Below are positions 54,944-62,262 of a stretch of DNA of 64,000 nucleotides, in pieces. The position numbers and the translations under genes are program-made. The stretch's first letter is position 1. Every line of letters starts with the position of its first letter. The DNA is from an uncultured Methylocystaceae bacterium (GTDB lineage: Bacteria > Pseudomonadota > Alphaproteobacteria > Rhizobiales > Beijerinckiaceae): positions 62,001-126,000 of the forward strand of contig CALMZV010000146.1 in NCBI GenBank assembly GCA_937870755.1. The letters run 5' to 3'. The notes beneath the pieces are model-generated. The model was not told the DNA's origin. It was given only the letters and a program-made list of their open reading frames with translations, and did not search any database.

Positions 54944-55867
54944 ATGAGCGAGCACGACGAATTTGAGCCCGACCACATCTCTTCTCCCACCGACCACGTT
55001 CTGACCGAGCTTCAGCTCTACGGCTTCCATCCCCGCGATGATGAACCCGATCCTCGACCAATCCCGGAAGAGCGAGTGATCACCGGCGCCGTCGCCGACA
55101 TCTTCGACGCGCTGATTGCCACCATGGCCGATACAGGCCTCGATGCAGATCTCGACGACCTGCTGTGGTCAACGGTCAACACCTTCCACCGCGCCGTCGA
55201 ACGGGTCGAACGCACGCTCGACGACAACGAGCAGGCGCAGAAGCAGGGGCAGCGCGAACAGGATGGCTCCGAGGTGAAGGCCGTGCAGCTCGAAGCGCTG
55301 ATCGCCACCGGACAGCGGCTCATCGAACGCCGCGACGCCCTCGAACTCTTTCGTGACACCGGCGCCGACCTTTACCGGAAAACGACCGGCTCGAACTGGT
55401 CGCCCCGCCACGGCTCACGCGTCAACCATCGCCAGCTCACCTCTGCGATGATCGACAGCCGCGACTTCATCGCCGCCCGCAAACGTGCCGATCGCGAGGT
55501 GCTGCTGCCCGCCGGACCGAAGATCGCGCTGACTGGCGGGCTCGACTTCAACGACCATCAACTGATCTGGTCCAAGCTCGACCAGGTCCGCGCGAAGCAC
55601 CCCGACATGGTGCTGATGCACGGCAAATCTCCGAAAGGCGCCGAGAAGATCGCTGCCCGCTGGGCCGACCACCGCGGCGTCGCGCAGATCGGTTTTGCCC
55701 CCGACTGGACCAAACACGGCCGCTCCGCCCCGTTCAAGCGCAACGATCAGATGCTGGACGTGCTGCCGATCGGGGTCATCGTCTTCCCCGGCACCGGCAT
55801 CCAGGACAACCTGGCCGATAAGGCGAAGAAGCTCGGCATCCCGGTCTGGAGATTCGGCGGCGCGTAA
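54944..55867 (+). CDS. DUF2493 (SLOG-superfamily) domain protein
   Basis: The 307-residue protein has a helical N-terminal half with a coiled coil (about 85-150, NEQAQKQGQREQDG) and a C-terminal DUF2493 domain (KIALTGGLDFNDHQLIWSKLDQVRAKHPDMVLMHGKSPKGAEKIAARWADHRGV, ending PVWRFGGA). DUF2493 proteins are YspA/YpsA-related SLOG nucleotide-binding proteins of unknown substrate. ATG 54944 has GGAG 7 nt upstream; longer reading frames upstream are not conserved. A standard ICE backbone gene. Confidence 0.88.
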   Translation: MSEHDEFEPDHISSPTDHVLTELQLYGFHPRDDEPDPRPIPEERVITGAVADIFDALIATMADTGLDADLDDLLWSTVNTFHRAVERVERTLDDNEQAQKQGQREQDGSEVKAVQLEALIATGQRLIERRDALELFRDTGADLYRKTTGSNWSPRHGSRVNHRQLTSAMIDSRDFIAARKRADREVLLPAGPKIALTGGLDFNDHQLIWSKLDQVRAKHPDMVLMHGKSPKGAEKIAARWADHRGVAQIGFAPDWTKHGRSAPFKRNDQMLDVLPIGVIVFPGTGIQDNLADKAKKLGIPVWRFGGA

Positions 55868-55879
55868 GCGCCGCTGCCC

Positions 55880-56563
55880 TCAAACCGTGGCGACGGTTAC
55901 ATGATCGCGCAGTCGCGCGGTAATGATCGCCCGATCTCGGTCTGTGCGAAGAAGGCGCCCCGCGCGGGTGTGCCCGAACTCCGAGTAGTCGAACACCACC
56001 AGCGCGCAGCCATGCAGAGGCAGCAAAGTTCGCCGATAGTCGTCATACCGAAGTCTCTGTTCACCGCGCGGGACGCCCGAAACGGTTGGATGATCATCGA
56101 AGAAACGCACATGTCCGCTGTGCTGCCGCTCGTGATATTCGATCACCAACCCAAGCTCCGGATAGAAGGCGTCGACTGGAAGCTGCACCCTTCGTCCCGA
56201 AGCCCCAGCATCCCCTAATAGAAATGGAAAACGGTGCTGGCGTATCGCCTTTTTTCCCAGAACGGCATCGCACAGGTCGATAATCCATGCTTCGTCGCTC
56301 GAAGACCTGGCAACCGATGGCGGTCTGGTCCGCACCTGTTCGACCGCCGGGGCGACACTCGCAGCCGACGCAAGGGCGGCTAGAATGTGCTCCATATCCC
56401 TGTGTTCTGGGCTGCCAAGGCGGACTTCCCAGCGCTCATTGTGGGAGTGCCACCGCAAACTGGCTCGGCGAAGCGCGGCCCGGAACCGCTTGGGATCAAC
56501 GCCGTAGGACCGCGCCATTTCGGCGGCGGTCGTGACACCCTCACTCCCGACTGTTCCACTCAC
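55880..56563 (-). CDS. HTH plus VSR/PD-(D/E)XK-like nuclease domain protein
   Basis: GTG 56563 is chosen because it overlaps the upstream stop (GTGA). The 227-residue protein has an N-terminal HTH-like segment (AAEMARSYGVDPKRFRAALR) and a C-terminal nuclease-like domain. There LPVDAFYPELGLVIEYHERQHS gives the D-x(n)-E-Y-x-E pattern of small restriction-endonuclease-like folds, followed by GEQRLRYDDYRR. It is the third gene of a compact cassette. I do not know a named family; nuclease activity is inferred. Confidence 0.7.
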   Translation of the reverse strand: MSGTVGSEGVTTAAEMARSYGVDPKRFRAALRRASLRWHSHNERWEVRLGSPEHRDMEHILAALASAASVAPAVEQVRTRPPSVARSSSDEAWIIDLCDAVLGKKAIRQHRFPFLLGDAGASGRRVQLPVDAFYPELGLVIEYHERQHSGHVRFFDDHPTVSGVPRGEQRLRYDDYRRTLLPLHGCALVVFDYSEFGHTRAGRLLRTDRDRAIITARLRDHVTVATV

Positions 56564-57375
56564 GGCGCAAACATTTCGATGATTGCCTGTCCGTGTGCTG
56601 CAATGTTGCTGTCGAGCCCACGCCAAGTTCCGAGCCACTCCCGGTAGCTCGCGGAACGAAATGCCACTTCGTCGCCCGCGACCGCTTCGCTAAAGCGGGC
56701 AATCTCGTCCCGATGTCGCGCAAGGTCATCCGGCGCAATGGCACGACCATTCCTCGCGGCGGGTTCAGCGAAAAGGTAGAACAGAACTGGCGCCCGGTTC
56801 CGGCGGCGCCCTTCAGTCACTAGACCAAACGCATGCTTGACCAGTTGCGCGGCATCGAGCTGCACAAAGCCAGCCTGCCCTGAACGCAAACCATCCCGCA
56901 TGCGCTCGTACCCCTCCATGTTGTCACCCCAGACAGGTCGGTCGTAGGCATCCGACAAACTGACGGACTTCACATCCCTGAAGGGCTCAAAGCGCTTGCT
57001 CTCGATCCCGATGAGGGTCGTCGGCGTCTGCACTACGGCATCGAGCCAAGGATGGCGCCCACCGGACCAAGGAAATCGTGCACAGAACTCGACGTCTACC
57101 AGTTCTGGAGTTCCGGCGGTTTCGACGCCGTTCAAAGAGGGAAGCTGTTCGGGCCGCTCGATGAACCACCCAAAGCAGTTCACCGCGAGGGCTGCAGAGC
57201 TTTCGGGGCTCAAGAGCTTCCCGGACTCAACTTCCTTCCCGCCGGCCTGCGCGAGGCGGGCGAGCACGTGGCTAGCAGGAATGCCGGGCAGGAATGGCGG
57301 GCCGCTCACACATCGTTCTCCATCTGAATAGGAAAGTGCCAATCTAAAGAGTGCATCACAATTGTAATCTCGCAC
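56560..57375 (-). CDS. PGN_0703-like putative restriction endonuclease
   Basis: The 271-residue protein has FCARFPWSGGRHPWLDAVVQTPTTLIGIESKRFEPF, a D-x(12)-E-S-K version of the PD-(D/E)XK core (residues about 112-125), followed by a conserved Trp- and Tyr-rich region. This is like PGN_0703-family putative restriction endonucleases. GTG 57375 is the start; it lies 9 nt after the upstream stop with no clear Shine-Dalgarno site, so translation may be coupled. Second gene of the cassette. Confidence 0.65.
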   Translation of the reverse strand: MRDYNCDALFRLALSYSDGERCVSGPPFLPGIPASHVLARLAQAGGKEVESGKLLSPESSAALAVNCFGWFIERPEQLPSLNGVETAGTPELVDVEFCARFPWSGGRHPWLDAVVQTPTTLIGIESKRFEPFRDVKSVSLSDAYDRPVWGDNMEGYERMRDGLRSGQAGFVQLDAAQLVKHAFGLVTEGRRRNRAPVLFYLFAEPAARNGRAIAPDDLARHRDEIARFSEAVAGDEVAFRSASYREWLGTWRGLDSNIAAHGQAIIEMFAP

Positions 57376-57384
57376 GGCCGCCGC

Positions 57385-58137
57385 CTAATCCAGCTCGATG
57401 TCCCAGAATTTCAAGACGCTGAGCACGTCCTCCCTCGGATAGTGAAGTAAATCCCCGTTCAGAAGGTCGGCCTTGATCTTTTGTTTGCGCTTGGAAATCT
57501 CACGTTCGATGCGCGCGCTGAATGGTGCGACACCCGGAGGCAGCACGCCGGGGCGGTCGGGGCTGGGCCAGCTCTTGGGATAGCCGTCAGGAATCCAACC
57601 CGACCTGACTTGGGTAGCCTGTTCGGCAACCGATGGATGCTCACATGCCCATCCATACAGATGAAATGCGCAGACACGCAGCATAGCCTTGATCTCGGGG
57701 AGCGTGTCGGTGAAGCCTTTGAGAGGTGTCGGCAGCCAAACCATGTTGGCGACGCACGAGAAATATCGAGGGTCCTGAACCACGCTGCTCTGCTGCGCGA
57801 AGGACGGATCGTCGTAACCCCAGATGTGGCAGACGGTCCAATTCTTCGGCTTGGGCGATGCGACATCTAAGGCTGAGACCAGTGCGTTAAGAGCCGCGAC
57901 ATTGCCCTCGAATTTCTCAGCAGTGACGCCAGTCGCTTTTCGCGTGTTGGTATACCGGCGGTTCCAGCCAGCGTCATAGAGCGGCCGACCCCGCGCCGTG
58001 TGCGGCGCCCACACCGGCAAGCGCCGGAATGTCTCCGGATTGACCCACCGTGCCGTCCGCTCGATGAGTTCAACGACGGCAGGAATATCCGACCTCAGGG
58101 CCTCGTTGCCATCCGGCACATGGAAACCGCTTGCCAT
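57385..58137 (-). CDS. Conserved hypothetical protein, possible HNH-type nuclease, 250 aa
   Basis: ATG 58137 has a good GGGAGG 4 nt upstream. The 250-residue protein contains KNWTVCHIWGYDDPSF and later VANMVWLPTPLKGFTD. The H-I-W ... N-x-V-x-L-P arrangement recalls HNH-type sites (H, then N, with the last ligand in the following helix), but the match is partial. It is the first gene of a three-gene operon with two nuclease-like partners. Confidence 0.6.
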   Translation of the reverse strand: MASGFHVPDGNEALRSDIPAVVELIERTARWVNPETFRRLPVWAPHTARGRPLYDAGWNRRYTNTRKATGVTAEKFEGNVAALNALVSALDVASPKPKNWTVCHIWGYDDPSFAQQSSVVQDPRYFSCVANMVWLPTPLKGFTDTLPEIKAMLRVCAFHLYGWACEHPSVAEQATQVRSGWIPDGYPKSWPSPDRPGVLPPGVAPFSARIEREISKRKQKIKADLLNGDLLHYPREDVLSVLKFWDIELD

Positions 58138-58432
58138 TTTCCTCCCAGACGCAGTTTGTCGCCTCGTCTGCGCGAGACGTCCGGTTGAGGTCTTGGCGGC
58201 AAGGCTGCTGAGACCATCACAGCTACCATTTCAGACCGGCCGACACACCCCCGCTTATCTGCGCTGATCCTTGGTCAGACTAATCGCCTGACGCCATCAA
58301 CCCGTAAAGGGTCGGCTATGCGAGCATGCCGCCGCTTCGGCTGCGCCTGCGCGGTGATTGCAGCGTTCAGTCCGACACTTCGGGCGCCTGTCAGCGGGGG
58401 ATGGTCCTCCGCTCGGAACAGGAGCCGGACCG
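58138..58432. other. 295-nt gap upstream of the nuclease cassette
   Basis: No gene is supported. It must hold the promoter of the minus-strand cassette; I see no convincing boxes. It is also the right junction of the cassette with the ICE backbone. Confidence 0.4.
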
Positions 58433-58597
58433 ATGTCCCTCGACGCCGCCTATGCCTTCGCAAACAGCCTCGCTGGCACCCTGATGGTCGCCATCATCAT
58501 CTTCCGAGCGGGCGACGGAACGCTGTCCGTCACTCCCTGCAACGAGTTCGACGGCGATGCCGAGGTCGTGGCCGAGATCGATCCGTTCGACGTCTGA
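58433..58597 (+). CDS. Small hypothetical protein, 54 aa
   Basis: ATG 58433 follows GGAGCCGGACCG. The 54-residue product (MSLDAAYAFANSLAGTLMVA, then IIIFRAGDGTLSVTP) has one moderately hydrophobic segment and an acidic C-terminus ending EIDPFDV. I know similar short proteins from ICE backbones but no function. Confidence 0.55.
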   Translation: MSLDAAYAFANSLAGTLMVAIIIFRAGDGTLSVTPCNEFDGDAEVVAEIDPFDV

Positions 58598-58738
58598 CGT
58601 CTGGCGGAACAGCTTCGCGGGCGGAGACCGGTTCGATTTCCGCTCCCGAAGCACGTCGAATTTGGCTATACTCTGCATCGCGCCTTGGTGGTGGTGGTTG
58701 GCGCACCCGTCAGACCTATTGTCACGGAGGCCACCACC

Positions 58739-59179
58739 ATGATCGTCTTCGCCATTCTCGGTTCGCTCGCCGCCATCGGCATGCTTTGCTGGTTACTGTT
58801 CACGCTCGCCGTCTTTGCGCTTCCAGCTTTCATCGGCGTCAGCGCGGGCATCTGGGCGCATCAGACCGGCGCCGGCCTGCTCGGTGCCATCGTCATCGGC
58901 GCCGTTGGTGCCGGTATCGCACTCGGCGTCGGCCAGCTTCTGCTCGCCGTTCTGCGGCCGGCCTGGCTGAAACTCCTCGTCGCATTGGCTTTCGTCGCGC
59001 CCGCAGCCATCGCGGGCTTTCACGCGACCCATGGCATCGTGAAGCACACCATGCCGTCGGAAACCTGGCAGCTCGTGTTCTCGGTCATCGGGGCGATTGC
59101 CGTTGCCGTCACGACCTTCATCCGCGTGACGTCGCTCACCCCGCCAGGATCGACCAGCCGGGGCGTTGCCAATGCCTGA
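58739..59179 (+). CDS. Multi-pass membrane protein, 146 aa
   Basis: ATG 58739 has GGAGG 9 nt upstream. The 146-residue protein contains four or five hydrophobic segments (MIVFAILGSLAAIGMLCWLL, FALPAFIGVSAGIWA, GLLGAIVIGAVGAGIALG, LLVALAFVAPAAIAGF, VFSVIGAIAVAVTTFI). No family is recognised. It is likely an inner-membrane protein of the element. Confidence 0.75.
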   Translation: MIVFAILGSLAAIGMLCWLLFTLAVFALPAFIGVSAGIWAHQTGAGLLGAIVIGAVGAGIALGVGQLLLAVLRPAWLKLLVALAFVAPAAIAGFHATHGIVKHTMPSETWQLVFSVIGAIAVAVTTFIRVTSLTPPGSTSRGVANA

Positions 59180-59788
59180 ATGCCGAACTGACCGCAGAGC
59201 CGGACCAGAAAGCGGACGTGCACCACGCACCAACCATCGACCGACCTGATGTGGGATCGGGCGAAAAGACGCGCACGGCAGCGCGCAACCTGTCATGGCG
59301 CAGGGCTCGCTGATCGTCTGATCCCAGGCTGCTCATTCGCCGACTAACCAAACTCAGGCTGACGGGCGTCACCGGCCAGGCGCCCCTCATCAGCAATACA
59401 AGACGTGTCAGCTCAGAGCTCAAAGACGCCGATCGCGTGAACCGCGCGTGCCATTCGGCCGATGCCTTGCGCCGCCACGTCATCCCCTCGGGATCTAGCC
59501 AGATCGAGCGCACCCGAGCGGCCTCTTCAATGGCCTGATCTGGCCGAAGACCGGCTCACGCCTCGCTCGCCTATGGCGCAACAGCGGCGTCACAACTTTC
59601 TTCCCCTGCCGGCTGCGCCGTCATTCCTCGCGCGACAAGAAAGTTCCTCCTTTGCTGTCAGGCCCCAAGCCTACCCCAGCGAACTGGGGACCCCAGGCAG
59701 GGGTGCGCCGTCGATCGTCTCCGGCCCGTCGATCGCCATCGAGGCCGCAATGGTGCGGGCTCGAGACTTCGGATCGAGGAGAAATGAC
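59180..59788. other. 609-nt region without a supported gene
   Basis: Open frames here are short or antisense and not protein-like. A small hairpin, CCCCAG-CGAA-CTGGGG (59674-59689), lies 100 nt upstream of the DUF736 gene, followed by GGACCCCAGGCAGGGG. The stretch may be the promoter and leader region of that gene or a decayed gene. Confidence 0.5.
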
Positions 59789-60115
59789 ATGGCCACCATC
59801 GGCACCTTCAAGAAGACCGGCACGAACGAGTTCACCGGCGAGATCGTCACCCTGAGCGTTCAGGCCAAGAACGTCCGCATCGTCCCCGAGACCCGGGCCA
59901 CCGGCGAGAACGCCCCCAGCCACCGCGTCCTGGTCGGTCGCGCCGAAATCGGCGCCGCCTGGTCCAAGCGCTCCAACGAGGGCCGCGACTATCTTGGTCT
60001 CAAGCTGGACGACCCGAGCTTCAACGCCCCGATCTACGCCAACCTGTTCGACGACGAGGACGGCGAAGCTTTCAGCCTCATCTGGTCCCGCCCCAGCCGC
60101 CGCAACGGCGACTGA
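59789..60115 (+). CDS. DUF736 domain protein
   Basis: The 108-residue protein (MATIGTFKKTGTNEFTGEIV...) matches DUF736: G-x-F-x-x-x-x-x-x-x-G-x-I-x-T-L-x-V at the start, GRAEIGAAWSKRSNEGRDYLGLKLDDPSF in the middle, and an acidic end EAFSLIWSRPSRRNGD. It is an extremely common single gene on alphaproteobacterial plasmids and ICEs; function unknown. ATG 59789 follows GAGGAGAA. Confidence 0.95.
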   Translation: MATIGTFKKTGTNEFTGEIVTLSVQAKNVRIVPETRATGENAPSHRVLVGRAEIGAAWSKRSNEGRDYLGLKLDDPSFNAPIYANLFDDEDGEAFSLIWSRPSRRNGD

Positions 60116-60128
60116 GGCTCCGGCGACG

Positions 60129-60160
60129 CCCCGTCCGGTCGATCCGGACGGGGCCTTCGT
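60129..60160 (+). terminator. Terminator of the DUF736 gene
   Basis: CCCCGTCCGG (60129-60138) pairs perfectly with CCGGACGGGG (60144-60153) across a 5-nt loop, 13 nt after the stop codon. The downstream tract (CCTTCGTC) is only partly T-rich. Confidence 0.75.
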
Positions 60161-60293
60161 CAGCCAAAGCATCCGAATCAGGTTGCGGCCTGAACTACTC
60201 GAACGACCGCAATAGACGCTCTTCAGTCTGGCCGGAAAAGCCAAGAGCGGCTATTATAGTCGTAGTTCTGGCGTGCGCTGAGGTCCGAGTGGA

Positions 60294-60313
60294 GGTGATC
60301 ATGCATGATCACC
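60294..60313. promoter_or_regulatory. Perfect 20-bp palindrome over the XRE start codon
   Basis: GGTGATCATGCATGATCACC is fully self-complementary. It covers part of the GGAGG Shine-Dalgarno (60291-60295) and both possible ATG codons (60301 and 60305) of the XRE regulator. It is likely its autoregulatory operator or a translation-blocking hairpin. Confidence 0.7.
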
Positions 60314-60568
60314 GCCCGACTGTCGCGGGCCGCACGCGCGCTGCTGGGTTGGACACAGGAGACGCTCGCTGACGAAGCCCGTGTATCACTGACCGCGCTC
60401 AAGCGCCTCGAGTCGGAGAGCGACTTGAAGGTCTACGAGAGCACGCGCGATCAGGTGCGCCGGGCATTTGAAGCGCATGGCATCGTCCTCTTGCAGTCCG
60501 ACCAAGGTGAAGGGGTGATGCTCGTCCATGGCCGAAAAGCCGCCAGCGACATGCGGAAGAGAAACTAG
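60305..60568 (+). CDS. XRE-family transcriptional regulator
   Basis: The 87-residue protein is one HTH_3 domain: MITARLSRAARALLGWTQETLADEARVSLTALKRLE, followed by a short helical tail. It resembles the short XRE regulators of rhizobial ICEs such as QseC, which controls the antiactivator QseM. ATG 60305 lies inside a perfect palindrome; ATG 60301 is in another frame and is not used. The next gene on the same strand is a small DUF2285 protein like QseM. Confidence 0.85.
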   Translation: MITARLSRAARALLGWTQETLADEARVSLTALKRLESESDLKVYESTRDQVRRAFEAHGIVLLQSDQGEGVMLVHGRKAASDMRKRN

Positions 60569-60688
60569 CGCCGTTCCACGACGGCCGACCCGCGTTGCGA
60601 GCCAGCAGCCATACCAGTTGCCGTCGAAGTCGGGCTTGGTTAACGCCATGCCGACACGCAGGGGCTCTGTGATTCCAGGTGGGGCGTC

Positions 60689-60955
60689 GTGACCAAGGCA
60701 GACTTCCTCGAACGGCCGCCGGAGAGCGCGTCGATCACCGACTATGATCGGGCGCACATGACGCTCTACCTCCGTCTCCTTGATGCCGCGTCGGACGGCG
60801 CTGCTTGGGAAGAGGCCGTGTCAATCCTGTTCGGCATTGACCCGGCCGCCGAACCGGAGCGTGCCCGCCGCATCCATGACAGCCATCTCGATCGTGCCAA
60901 ATGGATGACCCAGCACGGCTACCGCGAGCTCGCACACGAGCACCCGCGTCGTTGA
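60689..60955 (+). CDS. Small DUF2285 protein, QseM-like
   Basis: The 88-residue protein has DYDRAHMTLYLRLLDAASDG, then AWEEAVSILFGIDPAAEPERARRIHDSHLDRAKWMTQHGYREL, the complete DUF2285 pattern. In ICEMlSymR7A the small DUF2285 protein QseM is an antiactivator that blocks FseA and TraR. It starts with GTG 60689, preceded by AGGTGGGG. It lies between an XRE regulator and the FseA-like gene pair, which supports a QseM-like role; this is inferred. Confidence 0.85.
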   Translation: MTKADFLERPPESASITDYDRAHMTLYLRLLDAASDGAAWEEAVSILFGIDPAAEPERARRIHDSHLDRAKWMTQHGYRELAHEHPRR

Positions 60956-61070
60956 TGCGGGGGTGATGCCGCAGCGGCATCGCCCGTTTCCCATTCTCCG
61001 GCTTCCGCTGGCGCTCGCATGGCGGAATCCTGCGCAGCGAAGCTGCTGCAGGTTCGCTGGCGGAGGATGC

Positions 61071-61394
61071 ATGACCCCCGACATCTCGCATTGGCGATCA
61101 TCCGAGCGCTACGAATACGTGCAAGACCTCGTCTCGCCTGAACTCGCCTGGGAATGGCTGCGCCGGAACGAAGACTATCAGCGCGACTTCGTGGCCGCTC
61201 AGCTGGAACCGAACGCCGACACCGCCGCAACCGAGGCCGCGAGGTCTCGATGGGGGCTGCGATTTCCTGTTGTCGCCGGCCCTCGACGCCAAAGAGGCCG
61301 CGCCCATCTGGGCGCCCGCAGTGAACACCGGCGCTGTGATTCTGGCCGCGCCACCCGCCATCTTACTGGAAGACTCCGGCCCGCCTGTCATTGA
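61071..61394 (+). CDS. DUF6499 protein, FseA-like N-terminal half (0 frame)
   Basis: ATG 61071 is 5 nt after CGGAGG. The 107-residue frame begins MTPDISHWRSSERYEYVQDL and continues SPELAWEWLRRNEDYQRDFV to RWGLRF, the DUF6499 domain. After the TTT at 61263 the 0 frame goes on with low-complexity Arg-rich sequence to 61394, while the family sequence continues in the +1 frame. So this is either the short product of a programmed frameshift or a frameshifted gene. Confidence 0.85.
   Translation: MTPDISHWRSSERYEYVQDLVSPELAWEWLRRNEDYQRDFVAAQLEPNADTAATEAARSRWGLRFPVVAGPRRQRGRAHLGARSEHRRCDSGRATRHLTGRLRPACH
61263..61266 (+). promoter_or_regulatory. Candidate +1 ribosomal frameshift site
   Basis: The 0-frame codon TTT is followed by C; sliding the Phe-tRNA from TTT to TTC moves to the +1 frame and joins RWGLRF to LLSPALDAKEAAPIW. 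The fused product would be 257 residues (61071-61265 plus 61267-61845). Confidence 0.55.
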
Positions 61395-61845
61395 GACGCA
61401 GGCACCCGGTCAGTCAGACGCGCAAGGCTCCCACTTCGTCCACACCCTCGTGAATGGCGAACGGCTCCAGATCCTGCGTCTCGGTGGATCAGGCGCGGAC
61501 GAAGGCGCGGCGGCCGTCATCCCGCTAGGCCCCGAAGGCTTCGATCGGCTCGAGGCCGTCGCCCGTCTCCTGAGTTCGCTTCATGGTCGCGCAATCCCTG
61601 CCGACACGCGGCTGACGAGGCAGCAGCGTCACCGTGCGCGACGGATGTTGCAGGCCGTGGACGGTCGTCTCAGCGGCGCCAGTTACCGCGAAATCGCGGT
61701 GACCCTGTTCGGCACGCGCGACCTCGCCGATGAACCCTGGAAAACATCCTCGCGCAGGTTTGCGACGATGGACCTCGTGCGCGGCGGCCTCGCCATGATC
61801 GCCGGCGGCTATCGACGCCTGCTGAGCCATCGCCGTCGACGCTAG
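61270..61845 (+). CDS. DUF2285 protein, FseA-like C-terminal half (+1 frame)
   Basis: This frame has no ATG or GTG at its conserved beginning (LLSPALDAKEAAPIWAP) and only TTG 61270, so it is likely reached by frameshift from the preceding gene. The C-terminal DUF2285 domain includes LTRQQRHRARRMLQAVDGRL and SGASYREIAVTLFGTRDLAD, ending AMIAGGYRRLL. In ICEMlSymR7A, msi172 and msi171 are joined by +1 frameshifting into FseA, the activator of excisionase expression. The next gene here is an excisionase-like protein. Confidence 0.82.
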   Translation: MSPALDAKEAAPIWAPAVNTGAVILAAPPAILLEDSGPPVIETQAPGQSDAQGSHFVHTLVNGERLQILRLGGSGADEGAAAVIPLGPEGFDRLEAVARLLSSLHGRAIPADTRLTRQQRHRARRMLQAVDGRLSGASYREIAVTLFGTRDLADEPWKTSSRRFATMDLVRGGLAMIAGGYRRLLSHRRRR

Positions 61846-61970
61846 CACGCCTGGTGTGGGGATTTGCTCCCGCCAGCTTCCCACTCCCTCCGCAACTTCG
61901 CGCTCCGCCAGGGTAGCCGCCAACCGCCGCTGTCCCCCTGCGGCTCTCGCGCAACCTCGGAGGCTCGATC

Positions 61971-62252
61971 ATGTCACCCAATGGCGCCGGCGTGCCGCAG
62001 CGCTTTCTCCGCACGCCTGAAGCGGCCCGCTTCCTCGGTCTCTCGGATCGCACGCTCGAGAAGCACCGGACCTACGGCACCGGTCCCGCCTATCGCAAGC
62101 TCGGCGGGCGCGTCGTCTACGCGCTCGAGGACCTGAAAGCCTGGGCCGACCGCGGCTTCGTCACCTCGACGTCCGATCCGCGCGGGAATGTCCTTCCCGC
62201 CAAGCGCCATGCCGCCGTCACGTCTGCCTTCGGCGGCGGCCAAGCCCGCTGA
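61971..62252 (+). CDS. Excisionase-like HTH protein (RdfS-like)
   Basis: The 93-residue protein has a winged HTH of the HTH_17/AlpA type: RFLRTPEAARFLGLSDRTLEKHRTYGTGPAYRKLGGRVVYALEDLKAWADRG. Such proteins bind attachment sites and direct integrase toward excision. In ICEMlSymR7A the gene rdfS stands upstream of prgo and parA and is switched on by FseA, the same order as here. GGAGG lies 8 nt upstream of ATG 61971. Confidence 0.85.
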   Translation: MSPNGAGVPQRFLRTPEAARFLGLSDRTLEKHRTYGTGPAYRKLGGRVVYALEDLKAWADRGFVTSTSDPRGNVLPAKRHAAVTSAFGGGQAR

Positions 62253-62262
62253 GCCGTCCGAC

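Noticed and set aside
59136-59513. 125-codon minus-strand frame in the 609-nt gap
   Set aside because: No Shine-Dalgarno site, no recognisable domain, and partly antisense to the membrane protein gene.
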